Shown here one piece after another: positions 41,466 through 49,217 of a stretch of DNA of 64,000 nt. Made by a program: the position numbers and the translations under genes. The stretch is from positions 434,001 to 498,000 of the forward strand of contig JBAZPT010000001.1 in assembly GCA_041645535.1 (NCBI GenBank). Direction: 5' to 3'. This DNA is from JBAZPT01 sp041645535. GTDB taxonomy: Bacteria; Patescibacteriota; Minisyncoccia; Moranbacterales; UBA2206. The notes under the pieces were generated by a model that was not told where the DNA came from, searched no databases, and saw only the letters and a program-made list of their open reading frames with translations. The stretch's first letter is position 1; the number at the start of each line of letters is the position of its first letter.

Positions 41466-41765
41466 GTGCTTAAAAAAGTATACGGGGTAAAGGCGTCATC
41501 TGTAAGCCACACTTGCGTATTTCTTACGGCTTTCGATGGTAAGTATCCGGACTATAAACGCTTAAAAAGAAGGTTCCAGCCGTATTTTACGAAAAACAGC
41601 TATGGAACAATTCATACGGCGGTGGCTTTTATGGTAAAAAACCTGAAAGACATTCTTTATTACATGCCCAATTACACACCCAGAGGACGATCTCACAAAG
41701 AAAAAATCAAGCTTATCTCTCTTAATAGAAAGAAGATTCGACTTGAGGTAATAATTTCTTTGTAA
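41466..41765 (+). CDS. Small basic protein, unknown, within the spc cluster
   Basis: The 99-residue product starts at a GTG with AGGAGGTG 6 nt upstream (weaker alternatives are later). It is basic (many Lys/Arg), with VFLTAFDGKYPDYKRLKRRFQPYF.. and a C-terminal IKLISLNRKKIRLEVIIS strand. No family is recognised. It has a consensus promoter and a strong terminator, and sits convergent to rplO and divergent from secY. Its placement inside one of the most conserved gene orders suggests a late insertion or a regulator. Confidence 0.7.
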   Translation: MLKKVYGVKASSVSHTCVFLTAFDGKYPDYKRLKRRFQPYFTKNSYGTIHTAVAFMVKNLKDILYYMPNYTPRGRSHKEKIKLISLNRKKIRLEVIISL

Positions 41766-41777
41766 TTACCTGCGTTG

Positions 41778-41816
41778 GAGCGATTAGATTTTTTTCACAT
41801 CTACTCGCTCTTTTTT
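41778..41816. terminator. Terminator between the 41.5-kb gene and rplO
   Basis: GAGCGATTAGAT/ATCTACTCGCTC with a T-rich loop, followed by TTTTTT on the plus strand. It touches the rplO stop and could also stop the ribosomal protein transcript. Confidence 0.85.
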
Positions 41817-42258
41817 ATTTTTCCAAAATTTTTCCTCCCGCTTTTTCAATCGCGGATTTGGCCGCGGCCGAAAGGAGAATGTTCTTGTCGATTGTTAATT
41901 TCTTCGTGAACTTGCCGCTGCCGACGATTTTTATTCCATCCTGCGCTTCCAGTTTACCAATAATTTGGGATTTTACCAAAGATTCTTTATCTACCACTTC
42001 GCCGTCCTTGAATTTCTTTTCAATCATTTCGAGCGAGGCCACCGCCTTTTTAGCTGTTCGCGACTTAAATCCGCGGACTTTTTTCATATGATCGATCAGG
42101 GTTGAGCGGCCGCCTTCGAACAGCGGATCAACATGCGCCCCCGATCTGGCTTTCTGCCCCTTGTTTCCCTTGCCGCAATAAGTTCCTTTTTTCCCGCCTC
42201 GGCCGATAGTCTTGCGCTTCTTTCTTTTAAATTTTAACTTTAAAGTATTAATCAACAT
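41815..42258 (-). CDS. rplO: 50S ribosomal protein L15
   Basis: The 147-residue uL15 protein has the basic glycine-rich N-terminus (KKRKTIGRGGKKGTYCGKGNKGQKAR) that threads into 23S rRNA and a globular C-terminal half. Its upstream neighbour is rpsE; the rpmD gene for uL30 usually found between them is missing, as reported across CPR. It ends the S10-spc run because a plus-strand gene lies before secY. Confidence 0.96.
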   Translation of the reverse strand: MLINTLKLKFKRKKRKTIGRGGKKGTYCGKGNKGQKARSGAHVDPLFEGGRSTLIDHMKKVRGFKSRTAKKAVASLEMIEKKFKDGEVVDKESLVKSQIIGKLEAQDGIKIVGSGKFTKKLTIDKNILLSAAAKSAIEKAGGKILEK

Positions 42259-42303
42259 ACTAATTTTACTAATTTATTTAAGTGATTCGCGACAATTCGC
42301 TTC

Positions 42304-42810
42304 TTATTCGTGTTCATTCGTTGTTCTAGCTTTTCTATTTCTTACATTTTCAAAGGTAGCCAAAGCGGCCACGGCGGCGCGGGCGACATTCAATTTGTTG
42401 GCCGTTCCCAGAGATTTCGAAACGATATCTTTAATGCCGGCCAAATCCACCACGGCGCGCACGGCTCCGCCGGCGATAATGCCTCGGCCGGCGCTGGCTG
42501 GTTTCAAAATTATTTTAGCGCTCCCTAATTTGAAACGGATATCGTGCGGAATGGTATTTTTGTGCATGGAAACCGTGATTATATTTTTCTTGCCATCAGC
42601 AAAAGCTTTGTTAATCGCGTCAGAAACATCCGTCCCCTTGCCGACTCCCACGCCCACTTTGCCTTTGCGATTGCCAATAACCAAAGTCGCCCGAAAGCGA
42701 AAACGGCGCCCGCCTTTCACTACACGGGTTACGCGCGCCAAATCCAAAAGCTTTTGGTCATATTCAGGCTTCTCTCGCTTGCCGCCAAATTTTCTATCAT
42801 TTTTTCCCAT
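42304..42810 (-). CDS. rpsE: 30S ribosomal protein S5
   Basis: The 168-residue uS5 protein has the double-stranded RNA-binding domain (LARVTRVVKGGRRFRFRATLVIG, residues 26-48) and the C-terminal domain with GRGIIAGGAVRAVVDLAGI. It helps proofreading and mRNA unwinding at the entry site. Length is normal. It lies 10 bp after rplR and 45 bp before rplO with no uL30 gene between. Confidence 0.97.
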   Translation of the reverse strand: MGKNDRKFGGKREKPEYDQKLLDLARVTRVVKGGRRFRFRATLVIGNRKGKVGVGVGKGTDVSDAINKAFADGKKNIITVSMHKNTIPHDIRFKLGSAKIILKPASAGRGIIAGGAVRAVVDLAGIKDIVSKSLGTANKLNVARAAVAALATFENVRNRKARTTNEHE

Positions 42811-42819
42811 ATATATTTA

Positions 42820-43170
42820 TTAAAATTTTAATCCGCCCTCTCTGGCTCCGTCCGCGACTGCCTTCACTTTGCCATGATACTTGTAGCCGGACCGGTCAAA
42901 AACCACTTCGGATATCTTTTTTTCCACGCACTTCTTGGCAACTAGCTTGCCAATTTCCTTGGCTCCGGAAATATCATTTTTTGTTTTTTTAATTTCCTGC
43001 AGGTTGGCTGAAACCAAAGTCTTGCCATTCTCATCATCAATGACTTGAGCGTATAAACTTTTCAAACTGCGAAAAACTGAAAGCCGCGGCCTTTTGGCCG
43101 TGCCCCTGATCTTGGCTTCAATCCTCCTCTTCCGGTGTAATCTTAGGTTGTTTCTGCTTGTCTTATTCAT
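42820..43170 (-). CDS. rplR: 50S ribosomal protein L18
   Basis: The 116-residue uL18 protein binds 5S rRNA in the central protuberance. It has KRPRLSVFRSLKSLYAQVIDD, the GKLVAKKCVEKKISEVVFDRSGYKYHGKVKAVADGAREGGLKF end. Length and order (rplF-rplR-rpsE) are standard. Confidence 0.97.
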   Translation of the reverse strand: MNKTSRNNLRLHRKRRIEAKIRGTAKRPRLSVFRSLKSLYAQVIDDENGKTLVSANLQEIKKTKNDISGAKEIGKLVAKKCVEKKISEVVFDRSGYKYHGKVKAVADGAREGGLKF

Positions 43171-43200
43171 AAATTTGCTTCATATCAAATACTAAAAATA

Positions 43201-43749
43201 CTATTTAGCCGCTGCCGCTGCTTTCTTTCCAGCTTTTCTTCGGACATGTTCTCCCGCATAGCGGAATCCTTTACCTTTATAAGGTTCAGCTTTTTTGAGT
43301 CCCCTGATTTCAGCCGCGAACTGCCCGACTTCCTGCTTGTCAATCCCCGAAATTGTCAAAATATTAGCCTCTTCTATTTTAGCTTCCAGGCCTTCCGGAA
43401 CATCCACCACCACCGGATGGGAAAATCCCAAAGCCAGATTGATTTTCTTTCCCGCCACTGCCATTCTGAATCCAACACCTTGAAGTTCAATTTGTTTCTT
43501 ATATCCTTCGGTCACGCCCTGCGCCATATTAGCGATAAGCGAACGGGTAAGCCCCCAAAGTGCTGGAGATTTTTTTGACTTTCCGGTTTTACTTACATGA
43601 ATTTTTCCGTCCTTGATTTCAACTCCGGATTCCGGATGAACGGTTAAACTAAGCGTTCCTTTCGGACCTTTTATTTCCAGGATGTTGTTTCGCAGCTTCA
43701 CCTCAACTCCCGCCGGTATGGTTATTAATTTTTTGCCAATTCTTGACAT
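43201..43749 (-). CDS. rplF: 50S ribosomal protein L6
   Basis: The 182-residue uL6 protein has two similar domains; the C-terminal block KQEVGQFAAEIRGLKKAEPYKGKG is the family signature. It lies near the sarcin-ricin loop. The order rpsH-rplF-rplR is standard, with a 23-bp gap after rpsH. Confidence 0.97.
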   Translation of the reverse strand: MSRIGKKLITIPAGVEVKLRNNILEIKGPKGTLSLTVHPESGVEIKDGKIHVSKTGKSKKSPALWGLTRSLIANMAQGVTEGYKKQIELQGVGFRMAVAGKKINLALGFSHPVVVDVPEGLEAKIEEANILTISGIDKQEVGQFAAEIRGLKKAEPYKGKGFRYAGEHVRRKAGKKAAAAAK

Positions 43750-43772
43750 ATAATTATTTTATTCGTAATTTT

Positions 43773-44177
43773 TTACCAGACTTCGCAGATATATTCTCCG
43801 CCCAGGCCATTCTTGTGCGCTTCCGCTCCGGTCATTACTCCCTTGGAAGTGGAAACAATGGCAATGCCATATTTATTTTTAACATTCTTGATATCTTTAT
43901 TTCTGACATATATCCGCTGGCCCTGCTTGCTGATCCGTTTGATTTCCGTTATGGCCGGATTCTTTTTCGTGTTGGAAATTTTAAAATATTTGAGTCCGAT
44001 TTTTATCTGATCGCTCTCGTCATTTTTTTCCCGCGCTGCCGATTCAATAAAGCCCTCTTTTTCCAAAATCTGCGCGATCGCCAGCTTTAATTTTGAAGCG
44101 CTAAAACTCACTTCTAAATGTCCTGCTTTCTGGGCATTGCGTATTCTGGTTAACATTTCGGAAATATTGTCTGACAT
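43773..44177 (-). CDS. rpsH: 30S ribosomal protein S8
   Basis: The 134-residue uS8 protein binds helix 21 of 16S rRNA. It has the start DNISEMLTRIRNAQKAGHLEV and the C-terminal STSKGVMTGAEAHKNGLGGEYICEVW signature. In model bacteria S8 represses the spc operon. Length and order (rpsN-rpsH-rplF) are standard. Confidence 0.97.
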   Translation of the reverse strand: MSDNISEMLTRIRNAQKAGHLEVSFSASKLKLAIAQILEKEGFIESAAREKNDESDQIKIGLKYFKISNTKKNPAITEIKRISKQGQRIYVRNKDIKNVKNKYGIAIVSTSKGVMTGAEAHKNGLGGEYICEVW

Positions 44178-44205
44178 AATTTTATGATTTTACTTAATTT
44201 CTAAT

Positions 44206-44391
44206 TTACCAGGACGATTTCTTCACACCCGGGATTTGCCCCGTGCTGGCCAATTCGCGGAAACAAATCCGGCAAATTCCAAATTCACGCATATATCCAT
44301 GCTTTCTCCCGCAACGCCAGCAGCGCAAAACTATGCGGGTGGAAAATTTCGGTTTTTTTCTAGCTCTTGCTTCTGTTGATTTCTTTGCCAT
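44206..44391 (-). CDS. rpsZ: 30S ribosomal protein S14, zinc type
   Basis: The 61-residue uS14 protein is the short zinc-binding form, with CWRC and CRIC pairs (residues about 24-43) and a C-terminal LASTGQIPGVKKSSW. Only this form is seen in the window. It lies between rplE and rpsH as usual and contacts the 16S head domain. Confidence 0.97.
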   Translation of the reverse strand: MAKKSTEARARKKPKFSTRIVLRCWRCGRKHGYMREFGICRICFRELASTGQIPGVKKSSW

Positions 44392-44397
44392 TTTTGT

Positions 44398-44937
44398 CTA
44401 TTTAATTATTGGAAATTTCATTAGTCTAAATAATTCTAACGCTTCTTTTTTGTTCTTTGCGTCCGTCACCACATTGACCTGGAGACTCATCGTGCTTTTA
44501 ACGCTTTCAGGATTAATTTCCGGAAATACCATATGTTCTTTGATGCCGATATTCAGGTTGCCTCCATCATCTACGGCTGATTTTTTAATGCCCTGAAAAT
44601 CACGGATGCGCGGAATAGCAGCGCCTATTAATCTCTCCAAGAAATCCCACATTCTTTTGCCGCGAAGCGTCACTTTGAGACCCACTTCCAAACCTTCCCG
44701 TATTTTGAAACCAGCGATGGATTTGCGGGATTTTGTCGCCAGTGGCTTTTGGCCGGTAATCTGGGTTACTGATTCGGTAACTTCTTTCACTAAATTGCCA
44801 TCTTTGAGATATTTGCCGATTCCGACATTAACCACGACTTTTTTGATGCGCGGAACCTCGAGGTTATTTTTCAAACCAAAAATCTTCTTCATTTCCGGCA
44901 CAACTTCCTTATTATATTGTTCTTTGATCTTTGACAT
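44398..44937 (-). CDS. rplE: 50S ribosomal protein L5
   Basis: The product (179 residues from the ATG at 44937) is uL5, which binds 5S rRNA and tRNA. It has VPRIKKVVVNVGIGKYLKDG, RKSIAGFKIREGLEVGLKVTLRGKRMWDFLERL and GIKEHMVFPEI. The frame extends to 44991, overlapping rplX by 50 bp; starting at 44937 gives MSKIKEQYNKEV, matching family length and leaving a 4-bp gap. Confidence 0.96.
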   Translation of the reverse strand: MSKIKEQYNKEVVPEMKKIFGLKNNLEVPRIKKVVVNVGIGKYLKDGNLVKEVTESVTQITGQKPLATKSRKSIAGFKIREGLEVGLKVTLRGKRMWDFLERLIGAAIPRIRDFQGIKKSAVDDGGNLNIGIKEHMVFPEINPESVKSTMSLQVNVVTDAKNKKEALELFRLMKFPIIK

Positions 44938-44941
44938 ATGT

Positions 44942-45247
44942 TTAAATTTCAGCTTTGCATTTTTTGCATATTCTGGATTTATGATTTTCATTTCTGCTGT
45001 ATCCGACGCGTGTTGGTTTTCCGCATTTAGGGCACACCAGCATGGCGTTGGAAATCTGCAGTTTATTGGGAATTTCTATGCGTTGGCCTTTTTCCCCTTC
45101 CTTTTTCGGCCGCACATGCTTTTTTACCAAATTCAAACCTTCAACCACGATCTTTTTTTCCTCCGGAAAAACATGCAGAACTTTACCGGTTTTTCCCCGG
45201 TCTTTGCCTGCAATCAATTTTACCTGGTCATTCTTTTTAATTCTCAT
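44942..45247 (-). CDS. rplX: 50S ribosomal protein L24
   Basis: The 101-residue uL24 protein has the KOW motif (KNDQVKLIAGKDRGKTGKVLHV, residues 4-25), which starts 50S assembly. Its C-terminus has CPKC and CKKC pairs (residues 72-99), a zinc-ribbon version known in many bacteria. It sits between rplN and rplE in the normal order. Confidence 0.97.
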   Translation of the reverse strand: MRIKKNDQVKLIAGKDRGKTGKVLHVFPEEKKIVVEGLNLVKKHVRPKKEGEKGQRIEIPNKLQISNAMLVCPKCGKPTRVGYSRNENHKSRICKKCKAEI

Positions 45248-45262
45248 ATTATTTTGTGAACC

Positions 45263-45628
45263 TTATAATACTTCCGGCGCCAGTGAAATTATCTTGCTGT
45301 ATCCCTTTTCTCTTATTTCTCTTGCGATCGGCCCGAATATTCTCGTTCCCTTTGGATCTTTTCCTTCCAAAATAACCGCGGCATTTTCATCAAAGCGGAT
45401 ATATGATCCATCTCGGCGGCGCAATTCTTTTTTTTGCCTTACAATCACGGCCCGCACTTTATCTCCCTTTTTTACAATTCCGCGCGGCATCGCGACTTTT
45501 ACCGAAGCCACAATAATATCGCCAATGGAAGCATACCGGCGCCTGGTTCCGCCTAAAACCTTAAAGCATTCAATCACTTTTGCTCCCGTGTTGTCTGCTA
45601 CTTTCAATTTTGATTCAGCTTGTATCAT
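45263..45628 (-). CDS. rplN: 50S ribosomal protein L14
   Basis: The 121-residue uL14 protein has MIQAESKLKVADNTGAKVIECFKVLGG and VKVAMPRGIVKKGDKVRAVIVR, with the C-terminal GPIAREIREKGYSKIISLAPEVL. It lies at the subunit interface. Length and place (rpsQ-rplN-rplX) are standard. Confidence 0.98.
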   Translation of the reverse strand: MIQAESKLKVADNTGAKVIECFKVLGGTRRRYASIGDIIVASVKVAMPRGIVKKGDKVRAVIVRQKKELRRRDGSYIRFDENAAVILEGKDPKGTRIFGPIAREIREKGYSKIISLAPEVL

Positions 45629-45632
45629 GCTA

Positions 45633-45866
45633 TTAAACTATTTTATAACTTTTATCCTTGCTTATCGGACGGCAGGGCGTGATTTCAACAATATCCCCGA
45701 CCTTGCATTTATTTTCCGCGTCATGCGCTTTATATTTTTTCGTTACTTTATATTTTTTCTTGTATTTCGGATGCGTCTTGAAACTGACCACGGCCACTAC
45801 CGCGGTTTTGTCCATTTTGTCGCTGACAACTACTCCTTTTTTTCTGGTAATAATTTTCTTCTCCAT
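45633..45866 (-). CDS. rpsQ: 30S ribosomal protein S17
   Basis: The 77-residue uS17 protein is an OB-fold 16S binder with KKGVVVSDKMDKTAVVAV and YKAHDAENKCKVGDIVEITPCRPISKDKSYKIV. Length is normal. It follows rpmC by 5 bp and precedes rplN by 4 bp. Confidence 0.97.
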   Translation of the reverse strand: MEKKIITRKKGVVVSDKMDKTAVVAVVSFKTHPKYKKKYKVTKKYKAHDAENKCKVGDIVEITPCRPISKDKSYKIV

Positions 45867-45871
45867 CTTTT

Positions 45872-46075
45872 TTATTGGGTATTAGATTTAAGCAAAGTCA
45901 GAATGCGGGCGATATCGCGCTTAGCTTTTCTAAGCTCGCGATTATTTTTCACTTGCTTGGCGGCAATATCGAATCTGGATTTGCGCACTGCCTTCTGTTT
46001 TTCATCCAGAATTTTTTCCAATTCTCCTTTGCTTTTTTCCCTTAATTCTTTAATATGCATACGATTATCTGACAA
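45872..46075 (-). CDS. rpmC: 50S ribosomal protein L29
   Basis: The 67-residue uL29 protein is a two-helix hairpin near the exit tunnel: IKELREKSKGELEKILDEKQKAVRKSRFD and ELRKAKRDIARILTLL. Its start overlaps the end of rplP by 11 bp, showing translational coupling. Order rplP-rpmC-rpsQ is standard. Confidence 0.96.
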   Translation of the reverse strand: MSDNRMHIKELREKSKGELEKILDEKQKAVRKSRFDIAAKQVKNNRELRKAKRDIARILTLLKSNTQ

Positions 46076-46466
46076 TAAATTTAGTTTTTACATTCAGTTT
46101 GTGCGATGCCAGCTTCATAGCTTCCTTGGCAATTTTTTCCGTTACCCCGTCCATTTCAAAGAGAACTCTGCCTGGCTTAATCTTGGCTACAAAATGATCC
46201 ACGGCTCCCTTGCCTTTTCCCATCGGAGTTTCCGCGCCTTTTTTTGTCATTGATTTATCCGGAAATATTCTAATCCAAATTTTTCCTCCGCGCTGCACAT
46301 AGCGGGTCATCGCGCGCCTGGCGGCTTCAATCTGCCTAGCCGAAATCAGATTGCCTTCAACAGCTTTCAGTCCAAAACTGCCGAAACTCACGACATTTCC
46401 GCGCGTAGCTAACCCGCGGATTTTTCCTCCGCGATGCAACTTTCTGTGTTTTACCTTTTTCGGCAT
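46065..46466 (-). CDS. rplP: 50S ribosomal protein L16
   Basis: The 133-residue uL16 protein (ATG at 46466, MPKKVKHRKLHRGG) has VSFGSFGLKAVEGNLISARQIEAARRAMTRYVQRGGKIWIRIFPDKSMTKKGAETPMGKGKG, the family signature at the tRNA acceptor-arm site. An ATG two codons earlier (46472) is also possible. It lies between rpsC and rpmC. Confidence 0.97.
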   Translation of the reverse strand: MPKKVKHRKLHRGGKIRGLATRGNVVSFGSFGLKAVEGNLISARQIEAARRAMTRYVQRGGKIWIRIFPDKSMTKKGAETPMGKGKGAVDHFVAKIKPGRVLFEMDGVTEKIAKEAMKLASHKLNVKTKFIVR

Positions 46467-46483
46467 CAACATGCGATTTTCGC

Positions 46484-47128
46484 TTATTTATTAAACACTT
46501 CCCCTTTATACAGCCAGACTTTCACGCCAATAGTTCCATAAGTCGTATAAGCAGTGCCTCTTGAAAAATCAATGTTAGCACGCAGAGTGTGGAGTGGCAA
46601 GGTTCCCTTGGCCGCCCATTCGCGCCGCGACATTTCCGCTCCGTTGAGCCTGCCGCTGACTTCCACTTTGACGCCCTTGATCGCGCTGTTTTTGGCCACT
46701 TGTTCTAAAATAGTTTTCATCGCTCTCCGGAAGGGCATTCTTTTTTCCAGCTGTTCCGCGATATTTTGGGCGATGAGCGCCGCGCTTTCTTCAAAATTCT
46801 TGACTTCCTGCACTTCAACCTTGAGCGTCGTTTTAACCGCGCGGAAAAAATTATTCTTCACGTATTTTTGCAGATCTTCCACGCCGCTGCCTCCGCGTCC
46901 GATTAAAACTCCAGGACGGGCGGTGCGCACAATAATCTTCGCCATCGCCGCCGATCTTTCAATTTCCACATCGGCAATCGCAGCATTTTTCCATTTTTTC
47001 ATAATGGCCTCGCGGATTTTGATATCCTGCTCGAGATTTTTTTGATAATCTTTTTTTCCTATCCATCTGGATCTCCAGGTATTAGTAATGCCTATGCGGA
47101 GTCCGACTGGATTGACTTTATGTCCCAT
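46484..47128 (-). CDS. rpsC: 30S ribosomal protein S3
   Basis: The 214-residue uS3 protein lines the mRNA entry channel. It has MGHKVNPVGLRIG, the KH domain (VRTARPGVLIGRGGSGVEDLQKYV, residues 69-92) and GRLNGAEMSRREWAAKGTLPLHTLRANIDFSRGTAYTTYGTIGVKVWLYKGE. Length is normal. Order rplV-rpsC-rplP is standard. Confidence 0.98.
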   Translation of the reverse strand: MGHKVNPVGLRIGITNTWRSRWIGKKDYQKNLEQDIKIREAIMKKWKNAAIADVEIERSAAMAKIIVRTARPGVLIGRGGSGVEDLQKYVKNNFFRAVKTTLKVEVQEVKNFEESAALIAQNIAEQLEKRMPFRRAMKTILEQVAKNSAIKGVKVEVSGRLNGAEMSRREWAAKGTLPLHTLRANIDFSRGTAYTTYGTIGVKVWLYKGEVFNK

Positions 47129-47142
47129 AATTTTTTGCTTAT

Positions 47143-47721
47143 TTACATTGATTTTCTTCTGAATATCCGGCTGGTTAAACCGCCCTTTTTCTCAACTTTT
47201 TTAGTTAATTCTTTTTTTTCCTTTTCTTCCCCGCCTCGCGTCGACGAGCGATCGTCATCGCGAGTCGAGGCGGGCTTCTTTTCTTCAGCCCTCTTTTCCT
47301 CCGCTTCTTTTTCTATTTTTTTCTTCTTAGCTTCCCGCGCTTTTTTTTCTTTCTCCATTTGCTCCTTGGTTTTCCTGCCCTTGCCTTCAACCCGCTCTTC
47401 CAAAATCAATTCGATTTGCGAAGTTCTTTTAAGGATTCTCCCGGCTCGCCCGAAAGCTTTGGGCATCCAGCGCTTAAGCGCCGGACCGGCTCCGACAGTT
47501 ATCTTGTAAACATACATGTTGTCCCGGTCAATTCCAAAATTATTTTCCCCGTTGCTGATCGCGCTTTGGAGCAATTTCTCAATCGGCTGCACGCCGGTTT
47601 TGACTGTCGCATCCAATTGTTCAAGCGCCCGGGCCACATCCAAACCTTCAATAAAATCTGTTACCAGTTTTATTTTTCTCGGCGCTATTCTTATTTTATT
47701 CAATTTAGCATTAACACGCAT
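47143..47721 (-). CDS. rplV: 50S ribosomal protein L22 with long charged tail
   Basis: The core (residues 1-110) is uL22, with RIAPRKIKLVTDFIEGLDVARALEQL and a GPALKRWMPKAFGRAGRILKRTSQIELIL hook that reaches into the exit tunnel. Residues 111-192 form an unusual tail rich in Lys/Glu/Ala. Part of it (PASTRDDDRSSTRGG) is encoded by a GC-rich palindrome at 47229-47274 inserted in frame. The usual length is about 110, so the tail nearly doubles it; it would stick out from the ribosome surface. Confidence 0.95.
   Translation of the reverse strand: MRVNAKLNKIRIAPRKIKLVTDFIEGLDVARALEQLDATVKTGVQPIEKLLQSAISNGENNFGIDRDNMYVYKITVGAGPALKRWMPKAFGRAGRILKRTSQIELILEERVEGKGRKTKEQMEKEKKAREAKKKKIEKEAEEKRAEEKKPASTRDDDRSSTRGGEEKEKKELTKKVEKKGGLTSRIFRRKSM
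47229..47274. repeat. Translated palindrome in rplV
   Basis: Arms CCCGCCTCG and CGAGGCGGG surround a centre with further self-complementary CGCGTCGACG/CATCGCGAGT segments. It encodes PASTRDDDRSSTRGG in the L22 tail, in frame. Confidence 0.75.
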
Positions 47722-47743
47722 AACTTTTTTCTGACTTCAAATA

Positions 47744-48085
47744 TTATTTTTTAGCCGCAGTGCTCTCTTTCCCGGCCTTGGAAGCGTCCAGCTCTTTTTG
47801 CTTGGCTACTATTTCAATTTCTTTCTGCATTTTGCCTCCATGGCGGGTAAACTTGCGTGTCTGTGAAAATTCCCCCAGCCGGTGGCCTACCATTTCTTCA
47901 GTCACGAAAACTGGAATAAAATCTTTGCCGTTATGGACGCCAAAAGTAAAACTGACCATTTCCGGAGAAATCACTGAAGCGCGCGCCCAAGTTTTAATCA
48001 CCGATTTATCTTCCGGTTTTTTATCTAAAATCTTTTTTATCAATCGCTGATCCACATAAGGACCTTTTTTCAAACTTCGTGTCAT
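47744..48085 (-). CDS. rpsS: 30S ribosomal protein S19
   Basis: The 113-residue uS19 protein has TRSLKKGPYVDQRLIKKI and the signature NGKDFIPVFVTEEMVGHRLGEFSQTRKF, in the 30S head. It is about 20 residues longer than usual, with an acidic/basic C-terminal tail (QKELDASKAGKESTAAKK). It starts one base after rplB. Confidence 0.97.
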   Translation of the reverse strand: MTRSLKKGPYVDQRLIKKILDKKPEDKSVIKTWARASVISPEMVSFTFGVHNGKDFIPVFVTEEMVGHRLGEFSQTRKFTRHGGKMQKEIEIVAKQKELDASKAGKESTAAKK

Positions 48086-48086
48086 A

Positions 48087-48920
48087 TTATTTTCTCTTTT
48101 CTCTGCGCTTAATTATAAATTTATTGCTGTATCTTTTCTTCTTTCTGGTTTTCTTGCCCAACGCCGGCTTGCCCCATGGAGTTTTCGGATGCTTGAGTCC
48201 GATGCCTTGCCGTCCTTCGCCTCCGCCGTGCGGATGATCAACTGGATTCATAACTGTGCCGCGCACTGTCGGCCTTTTTCCCATCCAACGGCTGCGTCCG
48301 GCCTTCCCGATATTGATCGCATTGTGTTCAAAATTGCTCACTTGCCCGATGGTCGCGTAACATTCATTGCTCATCAGCCTGATTTCTCCGGAAGCCATTT
48401 TTACTTGCGCGTTTTTTTCATCCACCGCGGTCAGCATTGCTCCCGAACCAGCGCTGCGCACAACCTGCCCGCCGCGCCCCGGAAACATTTCAATATTGGA
48501 AATTATAGTTCCCACTGGAATATTTTTAACCTGCGCCCGATTGCCGTTTTTGATCGGAGCTTTGGCGGAACAAATAACGGTGTTTCCGGTTTTCATTCCA
48601 TCAGATGCCAGTATATACCTTTTTTCTCCGTCGCGGTAATGCACCAGCGCGATGAAAGCGCTCCGGATTGGATCTTTTTCAATCGCGGCAATCCTACCTG
48701 GAATATCAAATTTGTCCTGCTTAAAATCAATTATCCGGTATCTTTGCTTGTGGCCTCCGCCCTGATGGCGCACCGAAATCTTGCCCCACGATCTTCCCGC
48801 TTTGCTTTTCTGCGCGCCCAGTAAAGACTTCTCCGGTTTTTTCCGGGTTACCAGTTCTGATTTTACCACCGACATATTCCTTCTTCCGGCATGATTTCTT
48901 TTGTAGATTTTGATCGCCAT
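48087..48920 (-). CDS. rplB: 50S ribosomal protein L2
   Basis: The 277-residue uL2 protein supports the peptidyl-transferase centre. It has GRRNMSVV, GGGHKQRYRIIDFK, and the C-terminal signature VRGTVMNPVDHPHGGGEGRQGIG with the conserved His. Length is normal. Order rplW-rplB-rpsS is standard. Confidence 0.98.
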   Translation of the reverse strand: MAIKIYKRNHAGRRNMSVVKSELVTRKKPEKSLLGAQKSKAGRSWGKISVRHQGGGHKQRYRIIDFKQDKFDIPGRIAAIEKDPIRSAFIALVHYRDGEKRYILASDGMKTGNTVICSAKAPIKNGNRAQVKNIPVGTIISNIEMFPGRGGQVVRSAGSGAMLTAVDEKNAQVKMASGEIRLMSNECYATIGQVSNFEHNAINIGKAGRSRWMGKRPTVRGTVMNPVDHPHGGGEGRQGIGLKHPKTPWGKPALGKKTRKKKRYSNKFIIKRREKRK

Positions 48921-48929
48921 AATATTTTT

Positions 48930-49217
48930 CTATTTTCCTTCAAAAAAACTTATGCTGTCTCCCTTTTTCAATGTAATAATGGCTTTTTTAAATCCTGATT
49001 TCCATCCCGGCGTTTTGCCGTAATTTCTCATTTTTTTCGGAATATTCACGGTATTAACCGCCGTAACCTTGACTTTATACGCGTCCTCCACCGCCTTCTT
49101 GATTTGCTGTTTATTTGAATCCGGAGAAACCTTAAAAACATATTTGCCCAATTCCTGCGCGATGGTAGCCGCTTCCGTAATCCAAGGTTCTATTAAAATT
49201 TGCTGATTATTTTGCAT
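48930..49217 (-). CDS. rplW: 50S ribosomal protein L23
   Basis: The 95-residue uL23 protein lies by the exit tunnel and docks SRP and trigger factor. It has IEPWITEAATIAQELGKYVFKVSPDSNKQQIKKAVEDAYKVKVTAVNTVNIP. Its start overlaps the end of rplD by 11 bp. Confidence 0.97.
   Translation of the reverse strand: MQNNQQILIEPWITEAATIAQELGKYVFKVSPDSNKQQIKKAVEDAYKVKVTAVNTVNIPKKMRNYGKTPGWKSGFKKAIITLKKGDSISFFEGK

Noticed and set aside
45042..46253. 403-codon plus-strand frame across rplX-rpmC
   Set aside because: It runs antisense through five ribosomal protein genes; the Phe/Leu/Ser-rich composition is that of a shadow frame.
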